Source: Oscillospiraceae bacterium
GTDB lineage: Bacteria > Bacillota > Clostridia > Oscillospirales > Ruminococcaceae
NCBI GenBank assembly: GCA_902798675.1
Contig: CADBXQ010000002.1
Coordinates: 1,540 to 22,660 of the forward strand
Length of the DNA stretch: 21,121 nucleotides
Direction: 5' to 3'
This document shows, one piece after another, positions 6,617 to 14,416 of the stretch; the stretch's first letter is position 1; each line of letters opens with the position of its first letter. The notes under the pieces are model-generated. The model made no database searches. It was not told the origin of the DNA and saw only the letters and a program-made list of their open reading frames with translations. The position numbers were made by a program, and so were the translations under genes.

Positions 6617-7879
6617 ATGTTTGTCGACTTGGTTAAAATAACGATAAAGGCTGGAGATGGAGGGGACGGAGCGGTTGCGTTTCATCGTGAGAAATATGTT
6701 GCGGCTGGAGGGCCTGACGGAGGTGATGGCGGGAAAGGCGGCGATGTTATATTTGTTGCTGATGATAATTTGTCAACTCTGATAGATTTTAGATATAAAC
6801 GAAAATATGTTGCAGGTCGGGGTGAAAATGGCCGAGGAAACAGCTGCTTTGGAAAAAATGGAAAGGATCTTTTCATCAAAGTCCCTCGGGGAACGATTGT
6901 CAAAGATTCAAAAACAGGCTCGATAATGGCGGACATATCTTCAAATGAAAAGTTTGTTATTGCCAGAGGAGGTCGTGGAGGCTGGGGAAACAAGCATTTT
7001 GCAACCCCAACAAGGCAGGTTCCGCGTTTTGCAAAGCCTGGGGTTTTGGGAGAAGAATTTGAAATTGTTTTGGAGCTGAAATTGCTTGCTGATGTTGGTC
7101 TTGTGGGTTTTCCGAATGTTGGAAAGTCAACCTTGATTTCTGTCATTTCTTCGGCAAGACCCAAAATTGCAAACTATCATTTCACAACTTTGTCGCCTGT
7201 TTTAGGCGTTGTTAAAGTTGACAGCGGGAAATCTTTTGTTGTTGCGGACATTCCAGGGCTCATTGAGGGAGCAAGCGCTGGAGCGGGGCTTGGGCATGAT
7301 TTTTTGCGTCATGTCGACAGGTGTAGGCTGATTGTGCATATTGTTGACGTTTCAGGAAGTGAAGGGCGCGATCCCAAAAATGACATCGACATTATTAACA
7401 AAGAGCTTGCGAGCTTTAACGCGAATTTATCGAAAAGAAGACAAATAGTTGTTGCGAATAAATGTGACATATCAACTAAAGACCAAATTGAAGATTTCAA
7501 GTGCTATGTCCAAAAGTGTGGCTTTAGTTTTTGTGAAATTTCGGCAGCAACCGGGTCTGGCGTTGAATTTTTGGTTAATATGATATCTAAAAATTTAGAT
7601 GAATTGCCGCCAATTAAAGAATATGTTCCAAATTATTTGCCCGCAAGTAAAAATCTCGAACAAAAATTTTCTATTGAAGTTAAAAATGGAGTGTATTATG
7701 TTAAGGCTCCTTGGCTTGAAAATGTCCTTCGTGGCGTGAATTTTGAGGATTATGAGTCGTTGCAGTATTTACACAGAGTTGTTTGCAACAGTGGAATCAA
7801 CGCCGAGCTCGAGCAAATGGGAATATGTGATGGAGATTTTGTTAATCTGCAGGGCTTTGAGTTTGAGTTTATTCATTGA
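6617..7879 (+). CDS. obgE: GTPase Obg (CgtA)
   Basis: Essential GTPase that binds the 50S subunit and links ribosome maturation to stress and, in Bacillus, to sporulation. The glycine-rich Obg domain covers about residues 1-157 (GDGGDGAVAFHREKYV; GGPDGGDGGKGGDV). The G domain follows, with GFPNVGKST (164-172), DIPG (211-214), NKCD (281-284) and SAATG. A C-terminal OCT domain occupies about 340-417. At 420 residues it is full length. ATG 6617 has AGGAGGAAA upstream. It is the fourth gene of the rplU cluster, after an 80-base gap. Confidence 0.97.
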   Translation: MFVDLVKITIKAGDGGDGAVAFHREKYVAAGGPDGGDGGKGGDVIFVADDNLSTLIDFRYKRKYVAGRGENGRGNSCFGKNGKDLFIKVPRGTIVKDSKTGSIMADISSNEKFVIARGGRGGWGNKHFATPTRQVPRFAKPGVLGEEFEIVLELKLLADVGLVGFPNVGKSTLISVISSARPKIANYHFTTLSPVLGVVKVDSGKSFVVADIPGLIEGASAGAGLGHDFLRHVDRCRLIVHIVDVSGSEGRDPKNDIDIINKELASFNANLSKRRQIVVANKCDISTKDQIEDFKCYVQKCGFSFCEISAATGSGVEFLVNMISKNLDELPPIKEYVPNYLPASKNLEQKFSIEVKNGVYYVKAPWLENVLRGVNFEDYESLQYLHRVVCNSGINAELEQMGICDGDFVNLQGFEFEFIH

Positions 7880-7898
7880 TCGGGGGGAGTGTTTTACG

Positions 7899-8300
7899 AT
7901 AAATTTATTAACAGATGACATAAATCCCAAGCAGATGTCTCCGCTAACCTTGGCTTTTGTTGGAGATGCTGTTTTTGAGCTGCTTGTCCGAGAGCATGTT
8001 GTCGCAAAAAATGGGAGCATGCCTGTCGCTAAGCTACACAAAAAGACGGTTAAGCACGTCTGCGCCGCGTGGCAATTTAAGGCTTCCCTCATTTTGGAAA
8101 AGGTTTTGAGCGACGATGAGAGGGACATTTATCGCCGGGGCCGAAATTCCACAGGGAGTCATGTTCCGAAAAATTCAACCCCTAAGGAATATAGGTCTGC
8201 GACGGGTGTTGAATGTTTGTTTGGTTTTTTATATTTTAGTGGCGAAATTCATCGAATTCATGAGCTTTTCGAATATATAATACTCAATTCTAATATATAG
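7899..8300 (+). CDS. mrnC: Mini-ribonuclease III, apparent ATA start
   Basis: Double-strand-specific RNase that matures 23S rRNA in Firmicutes; it has the RNase III catalytic domain without a dsRNA-binding domain. Motifs: LAFVGDAVFELLVREHVV near the N-terminus with the acidic GDAVFE, RRGRNSTGSHVPKN, and EYRSATGVECLFGFLYF near the C-terminus. It is 133 residues as drawn. No ATG, GTG or TTG lies at the expected place. GGGGGGAG (7882-7889) is followed nine bases later by ATA 7899, and by my recollection of Bacillus MrnC the alignment puts its initiator Met at this codon. The alternatives are ATG 7935, which lacks a ribosome site and removes 12 residues, or an unlikely 150-base extension into obgE. 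The gene begins 19 bases after obgE. Confidence 0.85.
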   Translation: MNLLTDDINPKQMSPLTLAFVGDAVFELLVREHVVAKNGSMPVAKLHKKTVKHVCAAWQFKASLILEKVLSDDERDIYRRGRNSTGSHVPKNSTPKEYRSATGVECLFGFLYFSGEIHRIHELFEYIILNSNI

Positions 8301-8360
8301 CTCTTATGTTGAATATTTTAGTTGTCGATTTTTTAAAGTCAACCTCTAGTTTTGCGCAAA

Positions 8361-8400
8361 AAAACCCATCCCATAAATTAGGATAGGTTTTCTTGTTTTT
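8361..8400. terminator. Bidirectional terminator between mrnC and the small minus-strand gene
   Basis: AAAACC-ATCC pairs with GGAT-GGTTTT around CATAAATTA, with one internal mismatch. On the + strand it is followed by TTCTTGTTTTT. On the minus strand the stem runs straight into a T7 tract. It ends the rplU-mrnC operon and probably also the minus-strand gene at 8406-8564. Confidence 0.75.
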
Positions 8401-8405
8401 AGTTT

Positions 8406-8564
8406 CTAGTGGCAATTCTGACCGGAATTATTGTCTGATTTATTAGATTTTCTACTGTTTGTTGAATTTGTGTTGTTTGACCTTTTTTGTTGTCTAGCCT
8501 GTTGATTGTTATTCTCTTGGCGCTCCCTCAAATTTTCATTTTGATTTTCGCTTCTCCTGTTCAC
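8406..8564 (-). CDS. Small Asn/Gln-rich basic protein, unknown
   Basis: A 52-codon frame starting GTG 8564. GGGAG (8574-8578 on the + strand as CTCCC) lies nine bases upstream, and the frame stops at TAG 8408-8406, 11 bases before the strong terminator. The product is almost entirely N, Q, R, K, S and E. It begins MNRRSENQNENLRERQENNN, has one Cys near the end (QNCH) and has no hydrophobic segment, so it would be disordered and cationic. The composition recalls small spore or nucleic-acid-binding proteins, but I recognise no family. Support comes from the ribosome site and terminator. Against it are its short length, the GTG start and an unidentified promoter. Confidence 0.42.
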   Translation of the reverse strand: MNRRSENQNENLRERQENNNQQARQQKRSNNTNSTNSRKSNKSDNNSGQNCH

Positions 8565-8614
8565 TCTCCATCACTCCCGTCAAATATAAATTTGAAAAGA
8601 AAGATTTTCTTTCC

Positions 8615-8634
8615 CGGCATTTTGTGTGATGCCG
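8615..8634. other. Perfect hairpin in the mrnC-rsmF intergenic region
   Basis: CGGCAT, the loop TTTGTGTG, then ATGCCG. It stands out in an AT-rich gap, and a second inverted repeat (GAAAGATTTTCTTTC) lies just before it. Neither strand shows a T-run, so it is not an obvious terminator. It lies in the presumed leader region of the minus-strand small gene, or upstream of the rsmF promoter region. Confidence 0.4.
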
Positions 8635-8655
8635 CAAATTTTAGGCAGCAAAAAC

Positions 8656-8684
8656 TTTAAGTTTTAAAACTGCAATAATATTAT
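8656..8684 (+). promoter_or_regulatory. Weak candidate promoter of the RsmF-like gene
   Basis: TTTAAG (8656-8661), 17 bases and TATTAT (8679-8684). A poor match, listed because the gene is isolated by the upstream terminator and needs its own promoter. Confidence 0.28.
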
Positions 8685-8728
8685 TTGAATTTATGTTGCT
8701 TTATATTCACGACTTCGGAGAGAAATTT

Positions 8729-10063
8729 ATGAAAAATTTAAGTTTAAAATTTTTAAGTCAAATGAAAAAAATACTTGGTGATGATTATTCTAAATTTTTG
8801 GACTGTTTTGAAAAAAATCCCGTAAAAGCTTTGAGAATCAATTCTTTGCTTGTGGAAAATATGGATGAATTTGTTAAAAATTTTCCGTTTGAAACTGAAA
8901 AATTAAATTTTTTAGATAATGGCTTTAAATTGACGAAAAAACATGACGGAATTGGAAGGCAAGTTTCGCATCACGCTGGCGCTTTTTATGTTCAGGATCC
9001 TTCTGCCATGGTTGCTGTTTGCGCTCTAGACCCCAAGCCCGGGGAGAAAGTTTTGGATTTGTGCGCTGCGCCGGGCGGAAAATCGACGCAAATTGCTGAG
9101 AGATTGAAGGGCAACGGTCTTTTATTTTCAAATGAGATTAATAAATCACGCGCCAATATATTAATTTCTAATTTGGAAAGGATGGGGGTTAAAAATGCTG
9201 TGGTTTTTTCAAAAAGGCCCTCGGAATTATGCAATGAATACTGTGAGTATTTTGACAAGGTTTTGGTTGATGCGCCCTGTTCCGGAGAGGGTATGTTTAG
9301 AAAAAATTCCAATGCTGTTTTAAATTGGTCGCCGGAAAATTCAAAAGGCTGCGCTTTGAGGCAAAAGGAAATCCTGAATTCAGCAGCTTTGGCGTTAAAA
9401 CCTGGCGGCATTTTGGTCTATTCAACCTGCACTTTTTCAACAATCGAAAATGAAGAGATTATAAAATGGTTTCTCAAAAGCCGCGATGACTTTGAGCTGG
9501 AGCCGGTTGAGGTCGGTTTTGGCGAAGGATCTCCATTTAGCGACATAATTCCCAATGCGTTTTATACAAAAAGAATATATCCCTTTCATGGGGGCGAGGG
9601 GCAGTTTATTGCAAAGCTCAAAAAAAGTGGAAATTTTAGCGCTAAAATTAATAAATTTTCCAATATATCTAAAATAGATTGCTTTAGCAAATTCTGGGAT
9701 CAAACGTTTGACGAGCCCGTTCCTGATGTTGCGGTTTTTGGCGATAGGGTGATGGTGGTTCCGAGTGATATGCCTAATGTGAAAAATGCGATTGTTGCGG
9801 GAATTTTTGCGGGGAGACTGAAAAATAATAGGTTTGTCCCAAATCATCATCTTTTTAAATGTGACATAAAAATTAAAAATCATAAACTTTTAAATTTATC
9901 TTTTTCAGATAGCAAGGCTCTAGACTTTATTGCTGGGAAGGAAATTTCCTTTGATTCTCGGGGATACTGCGGGGTTAGGGTTGAAGGGATTCCGCTTGGG
10001 TTTGGCAAAGCTTCTTGCAAAAAGCTTAAAAATCATTACCCTAAGGGATTGCGTCAAACGTGA
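8729..10063 (+). CDS. RsmF-like 16S rRNA m5C methyltransferase (NOL1/NOP2/Sun family)
   Basis: SAM-dependent RNA cytosine-5 methyltransferase. The SAM site is LDLCAAPGGKS (109-119). The two family cysteines are in DAPCSGEGMFRK (C184) and YSTCTF (C234, the catalytic nucleophile by family rule). A C-terminal extension ends KASCKKLKNHYPKGLR, typical of the RsmF/YebU-like branch that carries a PUA-like RNA-binding tail. At 444 residues it fits. ATG 8729 is chosen because GGAG (8717-8720) is eight bases upstream and the family starts near here; ATG 8693 has no ribosome site. The exact rRNA position it modifies cannot be told from sequence. The yebC promoter lies in its last codons. Confidence 0.92.
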   Translation: MKNLSLKFLSQMKKILGDDYSKFLDCFEKNPVKALRINSLLVENMDEFVKNFPFETEKLNFLDNGFKLTKKHDGIGRQVSHHAGAFYVQDPSAMVAVCALDPKPGEKVLDLCAAPGGKSTQIAERLKGNGLLFSNEINKSRANILISNLERMGVKNAVVFSKRPSELCNEYCEYFDKVLVDAPCSGEGMFRKNSNAVLNWSPENSKGCALRQKEILNSAALALKPGGILVYSTCTFSTIENEEIIKWFLKSRDDFELEPVEVGFGEGSPFSDIIPNAFYTKRIYPFHGGEGQFIAKLKKSGNFSAKINKFSNISKIDCFSKFWDQTFDEPVPDVAVFGDRVMVVPSDMPNVKNAIVAGIFAGRLKNNRFVPNHHLFKCDIKIKNHKLLNLSFSDSKALDFIAGKEISFDSRGYCGVRVEGIPLGFGKASCKKLKNHYPKGLRQT

Positions 10064-10077
10064 TTTTGTGGTAGAAT
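10049..10077 (+). promoter_or_regulatory. Promoter of yebC-aspS-gatCAB
   Basis: TTGCGT (10049-10054), 17 bases and TAGAAT (10072-10077), preceded by TGG as an extended -10. The -35 overlaps the end of the methyltransferase gene. Confidence 0.65.
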
Positions 10078-10110
10078 TGTTTTATATGTTGATTGAGGAG
10101 GGCTTTAATT

Positions 10111-10848
10111 ATGTCTGGACATTCCAAGTGGAGCACTATAAAGAGAAAAAAAGAAAAGACGGACAGTGCGCGCGCTAAAATTTTCACTAAGATAGGTCGC
10201 GAAATTTCTGTTGCTGTTAAATCTGGAGGAACAGATCCGGCAAACAACAGCAAGTTGCGCGATGTTATTGCAAAGGCAAAAGCGAGCAATGTCCCAAATG
10301 ACAACATCGAAAGAATCATTAGAAAAGCTGCCGGAGATGGCAACAAAAATTCCTATGAAACGGTGGTTTATGAAGGCTATGGCCCGGAAGGAATTGCCTT
10401 AATCGTTGAAACATTAACCGACAATCGAAACAGGACCGCGTCTAATTTGAGGCACTATTTCGATAAATTTGGCGGCAATCTTGGGACAACTGGATGTGTT
10501 GCTTTTATGTTTGAAAAAAAGGGCGTTATCGTGATTGACGGGGCGTCTTTGGATGAGGAGGCTGTTATGGACGATTGCCTGGAGTGCGGCGCTGAGGATT
10601 TTGAATCAATTGACGACGTTTTCACTGTCACAACAGCTCCTGGTGATTTTTCCGATGTTCGAGAGAGGCTTGAAAAGCAAGGATATAAATTTTTGTCTGC
10701 TCAGGTTGAAATGCTCCCAAGCAACACGTCTTGCTTGAAAAGTGATGAAAACAAGCAAAAAATGTCGAGGCTTTTGGAGGCGCTTGACGAAGACGATGAT
10801 GTTCAAGAGGTTTGGAATAATCTAGAAAATGTTGAAGATTTGCCTTGA
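10111..10848 (+). CDS. yebC: YebC/PmpR family protein
   Basis: Member of the TACO1/YebC family, described as DNA-binding regulators and, for some members, as translation factors relieving ribosome stalling. It begins MSGHSKWSTIKRKKEKTDSA, the family hallmark, and contains GGTDPANNSKLR, AKASNVPNDNIERIIRKA and YEGYGPEGIALIVE. At 245 residues it is full length. ATG 10111 is placed by GAGGAGGG eight bases upstream; a TTG 18 bases earlier lacks this. It is the first gene of a run leading into aspS and gatCAB, with 40 bases to aspS. The translation-linked context would suit the ribosome-acting branch, which is inference. Confidence 0.94.
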   Translation: MSGHSKWSTIKRKKEKTDSARAKIFTKIGREISVAVKSGGTDPANNSKLRDVIAKAKASNVPNDNIERIIRKAAGDGNKNSYETVVYEGYGPEGIALIVETLTDNRNRTASNLRHYFDKFGGNLGTTGCVAFMFEKKGVIVIDGASLDEEAVMDDCLECGAEDFESIDDVFTVTTAPGDFSDVRERLEKQGYKFLSAQVEMLPSNTSCLKSDENKQKMSRLLEALDEDDDVQEVWNNLENVEDLP

Positions 10849-10888
10849 GTGATGAAAATAACAGAATTTAAACTGAAAGGAAAGGGAT

Positions 10889-12637
10889 ATGCCGATGGAA
10901 AACAAATTTAGGACCCACAAATGCTCTGATTTTAGCAGTGAGACCATAGGCAAGAGGGTTCGGGCGGCTGGCTGGGTTGAAAACATTCGAGATCATGGAG
11001 GCGTTGTTTTTGTTGATTTAAGGGATCATTACGGCGTTTTGCAGGTTGTTGTTCATGATGAAGAAAAGCTTAGGGGAATTTGTCGTGAAACTGTTGTTTC
11101 GGTCTGCGGCGAGATTCGAAAAAGGGACGAAGAGACGATAAATCCAAAAATTTCAACCGGGACGATTGAGCTCGTTTGTGATGAACTGACTGTTTTGGGA
11201 AAGTGTAAAAATGAGCTTCCGTTCGAGATTTTGACTTCGCATTCGGTTAAAGAGGAGCTGAGGCTAAAGTATCGTTTTTTGGATTTGCGCAATCAAAGAG
11301 TTCACAAAAACATAGTTTTGCGCTCGGAAGTGATTTCGTTTATGCGTGAAAAAATGATTGAAATGGGATTTTTGGAGATTCAAACTCCGATTCTTTCAGC
11401 TTCGTCTCCTGAGGGCGCGAGGGACTATCTCATCCCCAGCCGGAAGCATCAGGGCAGGTTTTACGCTTTGCCGCAGGCGCCTCAGATTTTCAAACAGCTT
11501 TTGATGGTTTCTGGTTTTGACAAATATTTTCAAATTGCGCCTTGTTTTCGTGATGAAGATGCTCGTGCGGATCGGTCGCCAGGGGAGTTTTATCAGCTTG
11601 ACTTTGAGATGGCGTTTGCAACTCAGGAGGATGTTTTTGATGTTGCTGAGAAGATTTTAGTTCAAACATTTGAGAAATTTTCAGATTTTGAGGTTGATGG
11701 CGCTCCTTTTGCTCGGTTTACATTTAACGAAGCGATGCTTAGATTTGGGACTGATAAGCCGGATCTTCGAAACCCGTTGGAAATTATTGACATATCTGAC
11801 ATGTTTTTGGAGTCGGACTTTGCGCCGTTTAGGGGAAAATGCGTCAGGGCGATTAATGTTCCGGGGTGTGCTAAAAAGCCTAAAAGTTTTTTTGAAAAGA
11901 TGTTTAAATTTGCGACTGAGATTGGAATGAAAGGGCTTGGATATTTTAAAGTTGATGAAAATTTGAAATTTAATGGCCCGATTGATAAATTTTTGAATGA
12001 TTTTCAGCGTCAAGAGTTGATCAAAAGGGCAGATTTAAAGCCGGATTGCGTTTTATATTTCATTGCAGACACAAAGCAAAACGCTCCCATATTTGCTGGC
12101 CAAATTCGAAATGAAGTCGCTCGGAGGATGGATTTGATTGAAAAAGACAAGTTTAAATTTTGCTTCATAACCGATTTTCCGATGTATGATCTGGACGAGG
12201 AAACCGGGGACATTGTTTTTAAACACAATCCTTTCTCCATGCCTCAGGGAGGGCTTGACGCTTTGAATGGGGAGGATCCTCTGAGTATTTTTGCTTGGCA
12301 ATATGACATAGTGTGTAATGGAGTTGAGCTTTCGTCCGGAGCTGTTCGAAACCATAACCTTGATTCTTTGGTTCGTGCTTTTGAAATTGCGGGATATGAA
12401 AAAGAGGCTGTTTTTGAAAAATTTCCTGCGCTTTGCAGTGCTTTTCAATATGGAGCTCCGCCTCATGCGGGGATGGCTCCGGGAATAGACCGAATTTTGA
12501 TGCTGCTTTGCGGAGAAGAAAATATTCGAGAGGTTGTTGCGTTTCCGATGAATTCTAATGCGCAGGATTTGCTGCTTGGTGCTCCAAATGAGGTCAGTGA
12601 GCAGCAGCTTCGCGAAGTCCACATAAAACTGAGATGA
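10889..12637 (+). CDS. aspS: Aspartyl-tRNA synthetase, probably non-discriminating
   Basis: Class II synthetase charging tRNA(Asp) with aspartate. It has an N-terminal OB-fold anticodon domain (about 1-110), the class II core with FRDEDARADR (motif 2, 220-229) and GIDRILMLL (motif 3, 532-540), and the bacterial GAD insertion between. At 582 residues it is full length. The anticodon domain reads RDHGG with His at 36. Bacterial enzymes that also charge tRNA(Asn) often have His here, where discriminating ones have Leu. With gatCAB directly downstream (21 bases), an Asp-tRNA(Asn) pathway is likely. ATG 10889 follows AAAGGAAAGGG; ATG 10895 is an equally placed alternative. Confidence 0.95.
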   Translation: MPMENKFRTHKCSDFSSETIGKRVRAAGWVENIRDHGGVVFVDLRDHYGVLQVVVHDEEKLRGICRETVVSVCGEIRKRDEETINPKISTGTIELVCDELTVLGKCKNELPFEILTSHSVKEELRLKYRFLDLRNQRVHKNIVLRSEVISFMREKMIEMGFLEIQTPILSASSPEGARDYLIPSRKHQGRFYALPQAPQIFKQLLMVSGFDKYFQIAPCFRDEDARADRSPGEFYQLDFEMAFATQEDVFDVAEKILVQTFEKFSDFEVDGAPFARFTFNEAMLRFGTDKPDLRNPLEIIDISDMFLESDFAPFRGKCVRAINVPGCAKKPKSFFEKMFKFATEIGMKGLGYFKVDENLKFNGPIDKFLNDFQRQELIKRADLKPDCVLYFIADTKQNAPIFAGQIRNEVARRMDLIEKDKFKFCFITDFPMYDLDEETGDIVFKHNPFSMPQGGLDALNGEDPLSIFAWQYDIVCNGVELSSGAVRNHNLDSLVRAFEIAGYEKEAVFEKFPALCSAFQYGAPPHAGMAPGIDRILMLLCGEENIREVVAFPMNSNAQDLLLGAPNEVSEQQLREVHIKLR

Positions 12638-12658
12638 ATTTAGGAGGTGTTTTGATTT

Positions 12659-12943
12659 ATGGTGTCTAAAGAGGAGCTCATTGATTTGGCGACCCTTGCT
12701 AAGCTAGACATTTCTGATCAAGATGTTGATAAATTGCTTGCTGATATGGAAAAAATCATCGAATTTGCAAATCAAATAAATTCGGCTTCGGTCAGCGAGG
12801 TTGAATTTGATAGCATAAACAACCTTCAAAATGTGTATCGCGAAGATGTTGTTTCTCGGTCATATTCGCAGGAGGACATTTTGAAGAATGCAAAAACTGT
12901 TGAGGATGGGTTTTTTAGATTGGACAACCGCGGGCAAGTTTAG
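12659..12943 (+). CDS. gatC: Asp/Glu-tRNA amidotransferase subunit C
   Basis: Small belt subunit that wraps GatA and GatB in the tRNA-dependent amidotransferase converting Asp-tRNA(Asn) and Glu-tRNA(Gln) to Asn- and Gln-tRNA. It is 94 residues, with LIDLATLAKLDISDQDVDKL at the N-terminus, the family MEKIIEFANQIN segment and a tail with YREDVVSRSYSQEDILKNA. AGGAGGTG precedes ATG 12659. Its TAG stop overlaps the ribosome site of gatA. Confidence 0.94.
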   Translation: MVSKEELIDLATLAKLDISDQDVDKLLADMEKIIEFANQINSASVSEVEFDSINNLQNVYREDVVSRSYSQEDILKNAKTVEDGFFRLDNRGQV

Positions 12944-12955
12944 GGGGTGAGAAGT

Positions 12956-14416
12956 TTGATATCTAGGATACATGGGCTTTTGAAGGCCAGAAAGATAAGT
13001 TGCTTGGAGCTTGTTCAAAAATATTTGAGCGGAATCGAAAATTCAAATAATGCTTTGAATGCATATGTTAATTTAACGGCGGATTTTGCGATTCGCAGCG
13101 CGAAAGATGTTGATAAAAAAATGGCAAGCGGAGAGGATTTTGGTCTGGTTTGTGGAATTCCAATGACGCTCAAAGATAATATATCAACAAAAGGCCTTGA
13201 GACGACCTGCTGTTCGAAAATGCTCAAAGCATATCGGCCGATATATGATGCGTCGGTTTGGGAAAGGCTTGGGTTTTGTGGGAGCGTTCTTTTGGGGAAG
13301 GCCAATATGGATGAATTTGCTATGGGGTCTTCTTGCGAAACGTCTTGTTTTGGGGGCGCAAAAAATCCACACAATCACGATTATGTTGCTGGAGGAAGTT
13401 CGGGAGGAGTTGCAAGCGCTGTTGGAGCGGGAATTGCTGCTTTTGGGCTTGGTTCAGACACGGGAGGTTCTATTCGTCAGCCGGCCAGTTTTTGTGGATT
13501 GGTTGGACTGAAGCCAACATATGGCGCAGTTTCCAGGCATGGCCTAGTAGCGTATGCATCAAGCCTCGATCAAATCGGGCCGATAACTGTTAGCGCTAAA
13601 GATGCGGCGATTGTTTATGATGAGATTGCATTTAAAGATGAAAAGGACTCAACGTGTGTTGGCAAAAAGTGTTCTGCTGTGGCCCATCTTGACGACGAGG
13701 TTCTTGGTCTAAAAATCGGGATTGCCAGCCAATATTTTGAATCTGTTGATTCTGATGTTGAGCGTTTGATAAACGAGGCTTTGGAGGTCTATCGACGCAT
13801 GGGAATTGAGATTGTTGAAGTTTCTTTGCCCTCAATCGCTCACGCCTTGCCCGTATACTATATAATCGCCTGCGCTGAGGCTTCTTCGAATTTGGGCAGG
13901 TATGATGGGATTCGATATGGGCCCAGAGCTTGTGAATATGAAAATATACACGAAATGATATGCAAAACCAGGAGCCAGGGCTTTGGAGACGAGGTTAAAC
14001 GCAGGATCTTGCTTGGAACATATGTTTTGTCATCCGGATATTACGATGCGTATTATAAAAAAGCGCAACTTCTCAGGGGCAGCATTATTGAAGGCTTTGA
14101 TCGAGCTTTTGAGAAATGCGATGCTATTTTGGCGCCAACCGTTCCGACGACTGCTTTTAAAAACGGCGCAGCAACCCTTGACCCTGTCAAAACATATCAA
14201 ACTGATGTTTGCACTGTTCCGGTGAATATCGCAGGGCTGCCGGCTGTTTCTGTGCCGTGTGGGTTTGACTCTCAAGGCTTGCCAGTTGGGATGCAGCTGA
14301 TTGGTCCGAGGTTTTCTGAGGCCAGGCTGCTTTGCCTGGCAAACCACTTTGAGCGTTTGACCGAGCGTTGTTTCTTTAAGCATGTTGAGGGAGGGGTTTA
14401 TTTAGATGAAATATGA
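12956..14416 (+). CDS. gatA: Asp/Glu-tRNA amidotransferase subunit A
   Basis: Amidase-signature subunit that hydrolyses glutamine and supplies ammonia to GatB. The Ser-cisSer-Lys triad is visible as K73 in PMTLKDNIS, S148 in GGSSGG and S172 in DTGGSIRQPASFCG, with the spacing of the structurally known enzyme (75 and 24 residues). At 486 residues it is full length. The start is TTG 12956, eight bases after GGGGG (12943-12947). The GTG at 12947 lies inside that ribosome site, so it is rejected. The 3' end overlaps gatB by 11 bases in another frame. Confidence 0.95.
   Translation: MISRIHGLLKARKISCLELVQKYLSGIENSNNALNAYVNLTADFAIRSAKDVDKKMASGEDFGLVCGIPMTLKDNISTKGLETTCCSKMLKAYRPIYDASVWERLGFCGSVLLGKANMDEFAMGSSCETSCFGGAKNPHNHDYVAGGSSGGVASAVGAGIAAFGLGSDTGGSIRQPASFCGLVGLKPTYGAVSRHGLVAYASSLDQIGPITVSAKDAAIVYDEIAFKDEKDSTCVGKKCSAVAHLDDEVLGLKIGIASQYFESVDSDVERLINEALEVYRRMGIEIVEVSLPSIAHALPVYYIIACAEASSNLGRYDGIRYGPRACEYENIHEMICKTRSQGFGDEVKRRILLGTYVLSSGYYDAYYKKAQLLRGSIIEGFDRAFEKCDAILAPTVPTTAFKNGAATLDPVKTYQTDVCTVPVNIAGLPAVSVPCGFDSQGLPVGMQLIGPRFSEARLLCLANHFERLTERCFFKHVEGGVYLDEI

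Noticed and set aside
7743..7898. Longer mrnC starting inside obgE
   Set aside because: It would overlap obgE by about 140 bases, and the extra residues do not resemble the family. They are an out-of-frame reading of the OCT domain.
13197..13593. Frames overlapping gatA on both strands
   Set aside because: They are shadows of gatA, which has full catalytic motifs; the alternative products resemble nothing and lack ribosome sites.
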